Assembly (NCBI GenBank): GCA_022511265.1
Contig: JAFLRX010000019.1
Coordinates: forward strand, 1 to 44,740
Direction: 5' to 3'
DNA: 44,740 nt
Origin: Eubacterium sp.
GTDB lineage: Bacteria; Bacillota; Clostridia; Oscillospirales; Ruminococcaceae
Shown here: one piece after another, positions 8,116-16,758 of the stretch
How the letters are laid out: the number at the start of each line of letters is the position of its first letter
Position numbering within the stretch: the first letter of the stretch is position 1
Program-made: the position numbers and the translations under genes
The notes under the pieces: generated by a model
Databases searched by the model: none
Seen by the model: the letters and a program-made list of their open reading frames with translations, nothing else
What the model was told of the DNA's origin: nothing

Positions 8116-8595
8116 TTGAGAAGAAAAGACAGAGAGGTGACCGACCCCTCGAAAATTGAGGATATAATCAGCCGCTGCACCTGCTGCAGGATTGGATTTA
8201 ACGATGGCGGAGAGGTATATATTGTCCCGTTGAACTTCGGATATACGGCAAAAGACAACACTTATACGTTCTACTTTCACGGCGCAAAAGAGGGAAGAAA
8301 GGCGGAACTGATAAATAGCAGCCCGCACGTCGGTTTTGAGATGGACACCGATGCCGCGGTATACTCTTTGGGCGAACCCGATGTCGCCTGTAAGTATACC
8401 GCCCGTTTTCAAAGCATTATCGGCAACGGCGTTATCAGTACGGTATCCGATACCGACGAAAAGCTGCTGGGACTTTCACTGATTATGGAGCACAGCGCGG
8501 GCAAGCGTGAATGGAAATTTGACGAGAAGATGCTCAACGCAGTCGCCGTTTTCAAGCTGGAGGTTACAAAGCTGAGCTGTAAAGAGCATGAATAA
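8116..8595 (+). CDS. NimA-like pyridoxamine 5'-phosphate oxidase-fold flavoprotein
   Basis: A 159-residue protein of the split-barrel FMN-binding family. The opening MRRKDREVTDPSKIEDI, the CCRIGF strand, VYIVPLNFGY (about 35-44), YFHGAKEGRK (about 53-62) and the C-terminal VFKLEVTKLSCKEHE are typical of the NimA/5-nitroimidazole-reductase-like subgroup. Such proteins bind FMN and are common in anaerobes; nitroimidazole resistance is shown for a few only, so no resistance is claimed. The start is TTG at 8116 with GAGGAAA upstream, 12 bases after the ATP-grasp gene, so it is probably co-transcribed. Confidence 0.87.
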   Translation: MRRKDREVTDPSKIEDIISRCTCCRIGFNDGGEVYIVPLNFGYTAKDNTYTFYFHGAKEGRKAELINSSPHVGFEMDTDAAVYSLGEPDVACKYTARFQSIIGNGVISTVSDTDEKLLGLSLIMEHSAGKREWKFDEKMLNAVAVFKLEVTKLSCKEHE

Positions 8596-8652
8596 TATAT
8601 TTCTGATATTTTCATTGCTTGAAATAAATAGAAATATGCCGGAGAAAAGAGA

Positions 8653-9228
8653 ATGAGGACATACGAGAACAGCTTGCCTGAGGGCTATCATCAAATAAAG
8701 ATAATCAGCCCGTCCACAGATAGGAAAGACAGCATTGTTAAAATGTTCTGCATATTTACACCTAGCTTGCTGTTGCTTGTTTTGGGGTTTTTATTTGTAA
8801 ATGTTTCTGCCGTACAGTATCTGACTTTGCTGATGTTGATACCGCTGCTTCCGCTTTATATTATACTTCATGAGCTTATTCACGGTATCGTTTATCTTAT
8901 CCTTACAGGTCACGGATTTAAGCTTGGGCGAAGTAAAGACGGGTTTTACTGTATCTTACCTCAACTGTATATTTATGTGAAAACTCAGCTGCTTGGCGCA
9001 GCCGCGCCGTTTGTTGTTTTTACAATAACGCTGCTGTCGGGGTGTGTGATTGCCATTGTAAACCAAAGCTGCCTGTTTATGATTTTGTCATTCCTGTTAG
9101 CGTTTCACTTTTTTGCGTGCAGGGGCGATATATACCTGATAAAAGAGCTGCTAAAGTTGAAAGGCGCGGGAAAGCTGTTGGTTATTGAGGACGAAAACGG
9201 AGACAATGCGGTATTCGGTCTTAATTGA
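8653..9228 (+). CDS. DUF3267-family membrane zincin
   Basis: A 191-residue membrane protein with helices at about 33-52, 56-78, 105-127 and 129-150. The motif HELIHG (His73-Glu74...His77) lies at the end of the second helix, as in DUF3267 putative metallopeptidases; a further acidic residue in FACRGDIYLIKEL (about 153-165) could be the third ligand. Substrate and role are unknown. The gene is more AT-rich than its neighbours. GGAGA at 8642-8646 precedes the ATG. It sits between two small enzyme genes in the same direction. Confidence 0.72.
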   Translation: MRTYENSLPEGYHQIKIISPSTDRKDSIVKMFCIFTPSLLLLVLGFLFVNVSAVQYLTLLMLIPLLPLYIILHELIHGIVYLILTGHGFKLGRSKDGFYCILPQLYIYVKTQLLGAAAPFVVFTITLLSGCVIAIVNQSCLFMILSFLLAFHFFACRGDIYLIKELLKLKGAGKLLVIEDENGDNAVFGLN

Positions 9229-9296
9229 TATGCGTAACATTTTATCGTAACAAAACAGAGGATTTTACAGGAATGAAAACCTACGGAGGTAACGGT

Positions 9297-9821
9297 ATGT
9301 CAGAGAAGAACGCGTTAGTGGTAATCGACATGCAAAACGATTATTTATGGGATAAGAGAAAGGCAAAGTTTTCTTACGATACAGAGAGCCTTGTAAATTC
9401 CGTGAATAAAGCGATTGCGGGTTACCGTAAGGACGGATATGATATTATTTACGTCGCGCAGGTGTTTCCTAATATTATAACCAATAAGTGGTTTATAGGC
9501 TTTTCCATAAAAGGTACGGAAGGCGCAAAGCTGTACAGCGGGCTGGATGTGGTATCGGATTTATATTTTGAGAAAAATCTGTCTGACTCATATTCTTCAA
9601 AATCGTTCCGCGAGCATATGGAAAAACAAAAATATGCGGAAATCGTGCTGTGCGGACTGGACGAGTGCGGCTGTGTCGGAGCCACCGCAAAGGGTGCGGC
9701 TGACACAGGGGCAAAGGTTTTCATGCTGGAAAACAGCATCGGCAGCCGTTTCCCGAAAGAAAAAGTACGCAAGATGAGGGACAGCCTTGCGGCGTTGGGC
9801 GTCAGGTACATAAAGCTGTGA
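9297..9821 (+). CDS. Isochorismatase-like cysteine hydrolase
   Basis: A 174-residue cytoplasmic hydrolase. I start at ATG 9297, preceded by cggaggt six bases upstream; the open frame extends to 9225 but without a site. VVIDMQNDYL supplies Asp11, YFEKN supplies Lys93 and ECGCVGAT supplies Cys126: the Asp-Lys-Cys triad of the family. Members include nicotinamidase and other amidases; zinc-ligand residues of nicotinamidase are not obvious, so the substrate is open. No terminator is visible before the hom promoter. Confidence 0.85.
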   Translation: MSEKNALVVIDMQNDYLWDKRKAKFSYDTESLVNSVNKAIAGYRKDGYDIIYVAQVFPNIITNKWFIGFSIKGTEGAKLYSGLDVVSDLYFEKNLSDSYSSKSFREHMEKQKYAEIVLCGLDECGCVGATAKGAADTGAKVFMLENSIGSRFPKEKVRKMRDSLAALGVRYIKL

Positions 9822-9872
9822 TTGACGCATATCGGAAAAAGAGAAAAATATATATCTTCGGTGAAAAAACAC

Positions 9873-9901
9873 TTGTAACTTTTCCCGAAATATGGTATAC
9901 T
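9873..9901 (+). promoter_or_regulatory. Promoter of hom and the downstream housekeeping block
   Basis: TTGTAA (9873-9878), 17-base spacer, TATACT (9896-9901) with TGG directly before. It shares the 17-mer gaaatatggtatactta with the sugar transferase-pyrB promoter. Confidence 0.8.
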
Positions 9902-9982
9902 TAAATTTGTGTAGATACAACATGTAAAAAGAGAGTAAAATCCGGCACATGAAAACCCGCCGGTGGAAGGAATGATACATTT

Positions 9983-11209
9983 ATGGCTAAGATAGCGGTG
10001 CTGGGACACGGAGTGGTAGGCTCCGGCACGGTAGAGGTGCTGCTGAAAAGCAAGCAGTCCCTTGAGAAGAAAGCGGGACAGGAGCTTGAAGTAAAATATA
10101 TACTTGATTTACGAGATTTCCCCGACAGTCCGTATAAGGATAAGTTTGTAAAGAACTTTGACGTTATCTTAAACGACCCCGAAGTAAAGGTGGTCGTAGA
10201 GGTGATAGGCGGTATAAATCCGTCTTATGAATACGTTAAGTCCTCGCTGCTGGCAGGGAAGAGCGTCGTCACCTCCAACAAAGAGCTGGTTGCGGTAAAG
10301 GGTGCAGAGCTGCTGAAGATAGCGCATGAAAACAACGTCAACTTCTTTTTCGAGGCAAGCGTCGGCGGCGGCATACCGATAATAAGACCGCTGCACCAGT
10401 GCCTGTCCGCGGATAAGATAATCGGCATCGCCGGAATACTTAACGGCACCACAAACTATATACTTACCAAGATGATACGCGACAATATGGCGTTCGGCGA
10501 TGCGCTGGCAATTGCGCAGAAGCTGGGATATGCCGAGCGCGACCCCTCCGCCGATATTGAGGGCGCGGACGCCTGCCGCAAGATATGCATACTCGCGTCG
10601 CTGGCGTTCGGCAAGCATGTATATCCCGAGAGCGTGCATACCGAGGGTATAACCAAGGTTACTGCCGAGGATGTTGAGTATTGCGAGAACTTCGGCGGCT
10701 CGATAAAGCTGATAGGCTGGGCACAAAGACAGGACAACGGCAAGATAGCGATAATGGTCTGCCCCGCGTTTATCCGTGAGGAGAGCCAGCTGGCAGGGGT
10801 AAACGATGTGTTCAACGCGATACTGGTATGCGGCGACACCACGGGAGACGTTGTATTCTACGGCAAGGGTGCGGGCAAGCTGCCCACTGCCAGCGCGGTA
10901 GTAGCGGACGTAGTGATAGCGGCAAAGCTGAACTCTTCCAGCAATACCCTTTACTGGGAGGACAGCGAGAACCAGGACTTTGTGGAAAAGAAGGAAAACA
11001 TCGTCTGCGGGCATTATATCAGGCTTTCGGGTGTGACTAAGGCACAGGCAGAGCAGGTGTTCGGCAGCGTAAAGTACCTTGTCAGGGCAAACGCGCCGGA
11101 GGGCGAGATAGCTTTCACCACCGAGCCGATCTCCGAAAAAGAATGTGCTGACAAGCTGGAACAGCTCGGCGGCGAGCTGATGGGCAACATTCGTATACTC
11201 GACTATTGA
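9983..11209 (+). CDS. hom: Homoserine dehydrogenase
   Basis: Reduces aspartate semialdehyde to homoserine with NAD(P)H, feeding threonine and methionine synthesis. The N-terminal Rossmann motif GHGVVGSGTVEVL (8-20), VVEVIGG, TSNKELVAVKG, the substrate signature GILNGTTNYIL (about 150-160) and GYAERDPSADIEGADA with catalytic acid and lysine follow in order; YGKGAGKLPTASAVVADV marks the second NAD-domain part. The 408 residues include a short C-terminal ACT-like stretch (about 335-408), so threonine feedback is possible. rpsB-tsf usually precede pyrH in Firmicutes; here hom does. Confidence 0.95.
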   Translation: MAKIAVLGHGVVGSGTVEVLLKSKQSLEKKAGQELEVKYILDLRDFPDSPYKDKFVKNFDVILNDPEVKVVVEVIGGINPSYEYVKSSLLAGKSVVTSNKELVAVKGAELLKIAHENNVNFFFEASVGGGIPIIRPLHQCLSADKIIGIAGILNGTTNYILTKMIRDNMAFGDALAIAQKLGYAERDPSADIEGADACRKICILASLAFGKHVYPESVHTEGITKVTAEDVEYCENFGGSIKLIGWAQRQDNGKIAIMVCPAFIREESQLAGVNDVFNAILVCGDTTGDVVFYGKGAGKLPTASAVVADVVIAAKLNSSSNTLYWEDSENQDFVEKKENIVCGHYIRLSGVTKAQAEQVFGSVKYLVRANAPEGEIAFTTEPISEKECADKLEQLGGELMGNIRILDY

Positions 11210-11234
11210 TTCCGATAGGATAAAATAATATAAC
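11206..11234 (+). promoter_or_regulatory. Possible internal promoter before pyrH
   Basis: TTGATT (11206-11211), 17-base spacer, TATAAC (11229-11234). The -35 box overlaps the hom stop codon. It is a moderate match only. Confidence 0.4.
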
Positions 11235-11265
11235 ATATCTGCTTTATGCGGGAAAGGACAAAATT

Positions 11266-11973
11266 ATGGAACAGCCCAAATACAAGCGTGTTTTGCTGAA
11301 GCTGAGCGGTGAGGCTCTCGCCGGAGATAACAAGGTGGGGATTGATTTCGCCACCGTGACCGATATCTGCCAATCTATCAAAAAGTGTCATGATGTAGGC
11401 ACCCAGATAGGTATCGTGGTAGGCGGCGGCAACTATTGGAGAGGCCGCTCGAGCGGTACTATGGACAGAGTAAGAGCCGACCATATCGGCATGCTGGCGA
11501 CAACAATGAACGCGTTAGCCGTTGCCGACGTGCTGGAGGGGCTGGGCTGTGAGGTAAGAGTACAGACCGCCATAGAGATGAAACAGATAGCCGAGCCGTA
11601 CATCCGTCAAAAGGCACTGCGCCACTTTGAAAAGGGTAGGATAGTGATATTCGGCTGCGGAACGGGCAGTCCGTTCTTCTCCACCGACAGCGCCGCCGCG
11701 CTGAGAGCCGCCGAGATAAACGCGGACATACTGCTCAAGGCGACAATGGTGGACGGCGTATATGATAAAGACCCGCACAAGTATGCCGACGCGGTCAAGT
11801 ACGACGAGCTGACGCTGAGAGAGGTGCTGGCAGGCGGACTTAAGGTAATGGACAGCGCCGCCGCCGCAATGTGCAACGATAACAACACGCCGATACTGGT
11901 ATTTGACCTCAGCCGCCCCGACAATATTTTTGACGCGGTAATGGGCAAGAAGGTCGGAACGGTAGTTAGCTAA
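11266..11973 (+). CDS. pyrH: UMP kinase
   Basis: Phosphorylates UMP to UDP using ATP; bacterial hexameric enzyme of the amino-acid-kinase fold. At 235 residues it is the usual length. KLSGEALAG (about 9-17), [10 protein letters not shown] (about 50-59), [40 protein letters not shown] and [13 protein letters not shown] are diagnostic. AAAGGA precedes the ATG by about eight bases. Its stop codon is the first element of a short repeat (11971-12000). Confidence 0.97.
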   Translation: MEQPKYKRVLLKLSGEALAGDNKVGIDFATVTDICQSIKKCHDVGTQIGIVVGGGNYWRGRSSGTMDRVRADHIGMLATTMNALAVADVLEGLGCEVRVQTAIEMKQIAEPYIRQKALRHFEKGRIVIFGCGTGSPFFSTDSAAALRAAEINADILLKATMVDGVYDKDPHKYADAVKYDELTLREVLAGGLKVMDSAAAAMCNDNNTPILVFDLSRPDNIFDAVMGKKVGTVVS

Positions 11974-12000
11974 TTCGGAATTATGAATTCGGAATTGCGG
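11971..12000 (+). repeat. Intergenic repeat fused to a stop codon
   Basis: TAATTCGGAATT starts at the pyrH stop codon and a second AATTCGGAATTGCGG follows at 11986-12000. The same sequence occurs on the minus strand at 35538-35553, again starting with a TAA stop codon (ABC ATPase gene). Confidence 0.6.
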
Positions 12001-12114
12001 ACAAACTTGACGTAAATTTATCAAGTTGTTCCCCGCCATGCTTAGGTGTAATTATTTTGGAAATTTTTCGGGTGAAGCCCGTTACTTAATTTATGATTGA
12101 AAGGAAAAGGAACT

Positions 12115-12669
12115 ATGAAGGCTACCATCAACACTGCTAAGGAAAAAATGGAAAAGAGCGTTGCGTCTCTTGAAAACGAACTCTCAACAATACGCGCGGG
12201 ACGCGCAAACCCCTCGGTGCTTAACAAGGTGACCGTGGACTATTACGGAGTACCCACCCAAATCAACGCTATGGCGGCGGTTGCCGTTGCGGAGGCAAGA
12301 ATACTGGTCATCACTCCGTGGGACGCGTCCACGCTTAAGGATATAGAAAAGGCGATACTCGCGAGCGATATCGGCATCACCCCCACCAACGACGGCAAGG
12401 CTATCCGCATAGCTTTCCCGCAGCTGACCGAGGAGAGAAGAAAAGAGCTGGTAAAGCAGGTAAAGAAGATGGGCGAGGATTCTAAGGTGGCACTGAGAAA
12501 CATCCGCCGCGACTCTCTTGACAAGCTCAAGAATATGAAGAAGAACTCCGAGATAACCGAGGACGATATGAAGGACGCTGAAAAGCAGATGCAGAACCTG
12601 ACTGACAAGTACTGCGAGAAGATAGACGCAGTGTCCGCGGCTAAAGAAAAAGAGATAATGACCGTTTAA
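12115..12669 (+). CDS. frr: Ribosome recycling factor
   Basis: A 184-residue protein of the normal RRF length that splits post-termination ribosomes together with EF-G. It begins MKATINTAKEKMEK; ENELSTIRAGRANPSVL (about 19-35) and the helix RRKELVKQVKKMGEDSKVALRNIRRD (two thirds through) are hallmark segments. I use the ATG at 12115 with a GGAAAAGGA site; an upstream in-frame TTG at 12097 is part of that site. The 141-base gap from pyrH holds the repeat above and two weak hairpins. uppS follows after three bases. Confidence 0.96.
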   Translation: MKATINTAKEKMEKSVASLENELSTIRAGRANPSVLNKVTVDYYGVPTQINAMAAVAVAEARILVITPWDASTLKDIEKAILASDIGITPTNDGKAIRIAFPQLTEERRKELVKQVKKMGEDSKVALRNIRRDSLDKLKNMKKNSEITEDDMKDAEKQMQNLTDKYCEKIDAVSAAKEKEIMTV

Positions 12670-12672
12670 GCC

Positions 12673-13380
12673 TTGAATAAGAACGAACTGATAGGCACTC
12701 CGCCCGCGCATGTCGGCATAATTATGGACGGCAACGGCAGATGGGCGAAAAAGCGCGGTCTGCCGCGCACCGCGGGACATTCGCGCGGGGCAAAGGTGTT
12801 CAAGAGGATAGTAGAGGACCTGCGCAGTCTGGGCGTAAAGTATACCACCTTCTACGCGTTTTCCACCGAGAACTGGAAACGTCCCGAAGAAGAGGTAAAT
12901 ATGCTGATGAAGCTGCTGGATAGCTATCTTGACGATATCCGCAGCATGGCGCAGAAGAACACCCGCATAATTTTCGCGGGGGACAAGGCTGCGTTTTCAC
13001 CCAAGATGGCGGCAAAGATGAAGGAGATAGAAGAGATCTCCGAAAACAACGACGGGCTGTATGTCTGCATTGCGCTGAATTACGGCGGCAGGGCAGAGAT
13101 AGTCCATGCGGCAAAGCTGCTGGCGAAAGAGTTCGGCGATAACATTGACGCCGCCGGAGAGGACGACTTTGACCGGCTGCTGTATACGTCGTGCATGCCA
13201 TCGGCAGATCTGATAATCCGCACCGGCGGAGAGCAGAGGCTTTCAAATTTTCTTATCTGGCAGTCGGCGTATGCCGAACTGTATTTTACCGATAAGCTGT
13301 GGCCGGATTTTTCCAAGGACGACCTTATCACGGCGTTTAACTGGTACTCACAGAGAGACAGACGTTTCGGCGGGGTCTGA
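12673..13380 (+). CDS. uppS: Isoprenyl (undecaprenyl) diphosphate synthase
   Basis: A cis-prenyltransferase making the C55 carrier for peptidoglycan and surface polysaccharides. IIMDGNGRWAKKRGLPR with catalytic Asp19, FYAFSTENWKRP, and the C-terminal LIIRTGGEQRLSNFLIWQ and LYFTDKLWPDF are complete in 235 residues. The start is TTG at 12673, three bases after the frr stop, with only a weak site, so translation is probably coupled to frr. The carrier links it functionally to the glycosylphosphotransferase and flippase earlier in the window. Confidence 0.96.
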   Translation: MNKNELIGTPPAHVGIIMDGNGRWAKKRGLPRTAGHSRGAKVFKRIVEDLRSLGVKYTTFYAFSTENWKRPEEEVNMLMKLLDSYLDDIRSMAQKNTRIIFAGDKAAFSPKMAAKMKEIEEISENNDGLYVCIALNYGGRAEIVHAAKLLAKEFGDNIDAAGEDDFDRLLYTSCMPSADLIIRTGGEQRLSNFLIWQSAYAELYFTDKLWPDFSKDDLITAFNWYSQRDRRFGGV

Positions 13381-13404
13381 TAATAACGGCAAGGAAGGAC
13401 AATT

Positions 13405-14256
13405 ATGGCAACAAGGATAATTTCCGCGGCGATAGCTATCCCTGTGGGAATACTTATCATCGCGCTCAACAATGAAATAATATATTATATTGCCATGGCG
13501 ATTTTTTCCATTGCCGCGGTGTACGAGCTGCTGGTCGCTACCAAGTATCTCAAAAATCACACCATATCGGCACTCAGTCTTATATTCACCGCGATAACTC
13601 CGTTTTGCTTTTGGCTGAAGGAACTGAAGCAAAACATAAGAATGATATATTTCGTATTTTTGATAGCGCTGTTTGTCGTTATGCTGTTCAAGCATGAAAA
13701 GACGCGGTTCGAGCAGGTCGCGCTGACGGCGGCGATATCCATCGCCATACCGCTGGCGTTAAGCTCTATAGCGTTTATCAGGACAGTGTTCCCGGAGCAT
13801 GCGATATTCCTGATAGTGTACACGATGATAAGCGTCTGGATAGGAGACGCGGGCGCGTACTTTGTCGGCACACTATGCGGCAAGCATAAGATGTGCCCCA
13901 AGATAAGCCCCAAAAAGACCTGGGAGGGCTTTGTCGGAGGGTTGGTCACCTCGGCGGTGTTCGCGGTGATAATGTGCTTTGCCTATGAGCTTATCGACAG
14001 CATGATAAACAACGGTCAGCACACCTTTACCGTAAACTGGCTGTACCTTACCGCGTTGGCGGTAGGTATATCGGTGTTGGGCGTGGTGGGCGACCTTACC
14101 GCCTCGCTGGTAAAGAGAGAATGCTCGGTAAAGGATTTCGGAAATTTCCTGCCGGGACACGGCGGAATTTTGGACAGATTTGACAGCGTACTGATGGCGG
14201 CGCCGTTCGCCTATCTGATGTATCAGCTGTATTTCCCGATAACACCCATAGCATAA
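13405..14256 (+). CDS. cdsA: Phosphatidate cytidylyltransferase
   Basis: Makes CDP-diacylglycerol from phosphatidate and CTP at the membrane. A 283-residue polytopic protein with about eight hydrophobic helices. The C-terminal signature runs from SPKKTWEGFVGG (about 169-180) through GDLTASLVKRECSVKDFG to LPGHGGILDRFDS (about 248-260), including the conserved Lys, Asp and Arg residues. GGAAGGA precedes the ATG. It lies in the canonical order uppS-cdsA-dxr. Confidence 0.96.
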   Translation: MATRIISAAIAIPVGILIIALNNEIIYYIAMAIFSIAAVYELLVATKYLKNHTISALSLIFTAITPFCFWLKELKQNIRMIYFVFLIALFVVMLFKHEKTRFEQVALTAAISIAIPLALSSIAFIRTVFPEHAIFLIVYTMISVWIGDAGAYFVGTLCGKHKMCPKISPKKTWEGFVGGLVTSAVFAVIMCFAYELIDSMINNGQHTFTVNWLYLTALAVGISVLGVVGDLTASLVKRECSVKDFGNFLPGHGGILDRFDSVLMAAPFAYLMYQLYFPITPIA

Positions 14257-14268
14257 AGATGACACAAG

Positions 14269-14290
14269 ATGCCGGGAGCTTTCTCGGCAT
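14269..14290 (+). terminator. Weak hairpin between cdsA and dxr
   Basis: Arms atgccggga/tctcggcat (one G-U pair) followed by tgttt. It could give partial termination just before the dxr promoter. Confidence 0.4.
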
Positions 14291-14293
14291 TGT

Positions 14294-14322
14294 TTGATTA
14301 TATATTGACTGTTTAATATAAA
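14294..14322 (+). promoter_or_regulatory. Internal promoter before dxr
   Basis: TTGATT (14294-14299), 17-base spacer, TATAAA (14317-14322), in a 90-base AT-rich gap. Confidence 0.5.
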
Positions 14323-14346
14323 AAATATTTGATATAAGAGGTAAAA

Positions 14347-15483
14347 ATGATTGATAACATCGTACTGCTGGGCAGCACAGGCTCGATAGGTACCCAGACG
14401 CTGGACGTCTGCGAAAAGCATAACATACGCCCGCTGGCGCTCAGCGGCAACAGCAACGTCAAGCTGCTGGAGCAGCAGGCGAGAAAATTTAAACCCGACA
14501 CCGTCTGCATAGCTGATGGTACGCTGTACGGCGACCTAAAGCAGCGGCTGGCAGACACCGACGTAACAGTCACCGCAGGGCGAGACGCGCTGTGCGAGCT
14601 TGCCGCGCGAGAGTGCGACACGGTGGTAAACGCGATAGTCGGCTTTGCGGGGCTGTACCCCACGGTGGCGGCACTGACGGCGGGGCGCACGCTCGCGCTG
14701 GCGAACAAGGAGAGCCTTGTCGCAGGCGGTGATCTGGTCACAGGGCTTGCCCGCGAAAAAGGGAAAATAATCCCGATAGACAGCGAACATTCCGCTATAT
14801 TTCAGTGCTTGATGGGCAACGAGGACAATAAAATAAAAAAGATACTGCTTACCGTGTCAGGCGGTCCGTTTTACGGATACACCTACGACCGCCTTAAGAA
14901 AGTAACGGTCGAGGACGCGCTGAGACACCCAACCTGGAGCATGGGACGAAAAATCACCATAGACAGCGCTACACTTATGAACAAGGGACTGGAGCTTATC
15001 GAGGCGGTGCGTCTGTTTGACGTTACGCCGCGGCAGATAGAGGTGGTGGTGCATCGGCAGAGTATTTTACATTCCGCGGTAGAGTATGAGGACGGCAGCG
15101 TGATAGGGCAGATGGGTGTTGCGGATATGCGCATACCGATACAGTTCGCGCTGACCTATCCCAAAAGATACGAGACCCCGACCAAGGGACTGTCACTGTT
15201 TGAGGTCGGTACGCTGACCTTTGAGCAGGCGGACGACAGCGTGTTCTTATGCCTTGCGGCGGCAAAGCGCGCGGTAGCCGCGGGCGGCACTGCCTGCGCG
15301 GCGATAAACGGCGCTAACGAGGCGGCGACAGGTCTGTTTTTGGAGGGCAAACTGCCGTTTTACCGTATAGGCGAGCTTGTTCGGGACACACTGGATAATG
15401 TAGGATATGACAGCACCACAACGCTGGACACTATTGAGGCTGCTGACACAGCGGCAAGAGAGTATGTAATAACACACGCATAA
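14347..15483 (+). CDS. dxr: 1-deoxy-D-xylulose 5-phosphate reductoisomerase
   Basis: Second step of the MEP isoprenoid pathway: DXP to 2-C-methyl-erythritol 4-phosphate with NADPH. In 378 residues it shows LGSTGSIGTQTLDV (7-20), LANKESLVAGGDLV, IDSEHSAIFQCL, HPTWSMGRKITIDSATLMNK (substrate/metal site) and VVVHRQSILHSAVEY followed by GQMGVADMRIPIQFAL. All catalytic motifs are present. With ispG two genes downstream and uppS upstream it supplies and uses isoprenoid units. Confidence 0.97.
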   Translation: MIDNIVLLGSTGSIGTQTLDVCEKHNIRPLALSGNSNVKLLEQQARKFKPDTVCIADGTLYGDLKQRLADTDVTVTAGRDALCELAARECDTVVNAIVGFAGLYPTVAALTAGRTLALANKESLVAGGDLVTGLAREKGKIIPIDSEHSAIFQCLMGNEDNKIKKILLTVSGGPFYGYTYDRLKKVTVEDALRHPTWSMGRKITIDSATLMNKGLELIEAVRLFDVTPRQIEVVVHRQSILHSAVEYEDGSVIGQMGVADMRIPIQFALTYPKRYETPTKGLSLFEVGTLTFEQADDSVFLCLAAAKRAVAAGGTACAAINGANEAATGLFLEGKLPFYRIGELVRDTLDNVGYDSTTTLDTIEAADTAAREYVITHA

Positions 15484-15501
15484 CATCACGGAGGTAAACC
15501 T

Positions 15502-16740
15502 TTGGGCATAGTTGATATAATTATCGGAATTGTACTTTTCTTTCTTATTATACTGATACACGAATTCGGACATTTTGCCGTTGCTAAGCTGTGCAAAATG
15601 AAGGTCAGAGAATTTGCGATAGGCATGGGTCCGCGCATACTGAAAAAGCGTGTGGGCGAAACCCTGTACTGCCTGAAGGCATTGCCGATAGGCGGCTCGG
15701 TCTCGCTGGACGAGGACGTGGAAAACGACGACCCGCGCAGCTTTCGCAACCGTCCGGTATGGATGAGGATGCTGGTCATCGCGGCGGGCGCGTTCATGAA
15801 TTTTGTGCTGGGTTTTATCTTCTGTGTTATTTATATCCTCATCTCAAAGAATATCGCCACCAACACCGTCAGCGGGTTTTATGCCGGCTCGGTCAGCTCG
15901 GCGCAGCTGCAGCGCGGCGATATTATCAAAGAGATAAACGGTATGAGCATATACACCACGATGGATATATCCTTTCAGCTGTCAAATTCCGTGTCAAGAG
16001 ATCAGGGCGCGCAGTATTACAGCTATGATTTCGTGGTGGAAAGAGACGGCGAAACGGTACAGCTGCACGATGTAAAATTCGCATCCCGCGCCTACGCGCA
16101 GATGATAGCGGATTATACTGTGCTTGTAGGCGAGGAGACCGGATACGCGGGGCTTATCACTGAGTACTATGATCCCGAGACGGATACATTTACCGAGGCG
16201 TTTGAGACGCTCTCGGCAAATGACGCGAACGCGGAGTTTTGCGCCGGTGTTACCGAGATAACCGAAAAGTATAAAGAAGCATATCCAAAAGAGACAAACA
16301 GCCTGTTTTTGGACTTTTATGTGCTGCCCGCCGAAAAGACCGTAGGCAACGTGATAGGTGCGGCGTTTACCACCTTTATATCGGACGCGCGACTGATATG
16401 GGTATCGCTGATAAACCTGCTGAACGGCACCTACGGACTTAACGAGCTGTCAGGACCTATCGGCGTTGTACAAAGCGTCGGCACGGCGGCGTCCTTTGGC
16501 TGGAGTTCGCTGATGACATTGGCGGCACTTATCGCGATAAATGTCGGCATAGTCAACCTGCTGCCTATCCCCGCGATGGACGGCGCTAGGCTGGTATTCC
16601 TGATAATAGAGGCGATACGCAGAAAGCCCATCAAGGCAGAGCATGAGGGTATGGTACACTTTATCGGCATAATCGCACTGATGGTGCTGATGCTGGTGGT
16701 GACCTTCAACGATATTTTGCGGCTGTTCAGCGGCGGTTAG
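15502..16740 (+). CDS. rseP: RIP metalloprotease RseP (site-2 protease)
   Basis: An intramembrane zinc protease of 412 residues that cleaves anti-sigma factors and signal peptide remnants in other bacteria. The first helix carries HEFGH (His20-Glu21...His24); the third ligand region NLLPIPAMDGARLVF lies near the C-terminus. A PDZ-like domain occupies the middle (about 115-185); the 190-275 region is an extra acidic insert before the C-terminal helices. The start is TTG at 15502 after CGGAGG. It has the standard place between dxr and ispG. Confidence 0.94.
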   Translation: MGIVDIIIGIVLFFLIILIHEFGHFAVAKLCKMKVREFAIGMGPRILKKRVGETLYCLKALPIGGSVSLDEDVENDDPRSFRNRPVWMRMLVIAAGAFMNFVLGFIFCVIYILISKNIATNTVSGFYAGSVSSAQLQRGDIIKEINGMSIYTTMDISFQLSNSVSRDQGAQYYSYDFVVERDGETVQLHDVKFASRAYAQMIADYTVLVGEETGYAGLITEYYDPETDTFTEAFETLSANDANAEFCAGVTEITEKYKEAYPKETNSLFLDFYVLPAEKTVGNVIGAAFTTFISDARLIWVSLINLLNGTYGLNELSGPIGVVQSVGTAASFGWSSLMTLAALIAINVGIVNLLPIPAMDGARLVFLIIEAIRRKPIKAEHEGMVHFIGIIALMVLMLVVTFNDILRLFSGG

Positions 16741-16758
16741 TGAGATAGAGAGGATATT

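Noticed and set aside
7519-8412. 297-residue antisense open frame over the ATP-grasp and NimA-like genes
   Set aside because: Spans two recognised genes and the gap between them; composition is that of a shadow frame.
9225-9296. Longer start of the cysteine hydrolase at 9225
   Set aside because: No ribosome binding site there, while GGAGG precedes ATG 9297 and the family begins at that point.
10169-11236. 355-residue antisense open frame over hom
   Set aside because: Long only because hom has few antisense stops; hom shows all family motifs.
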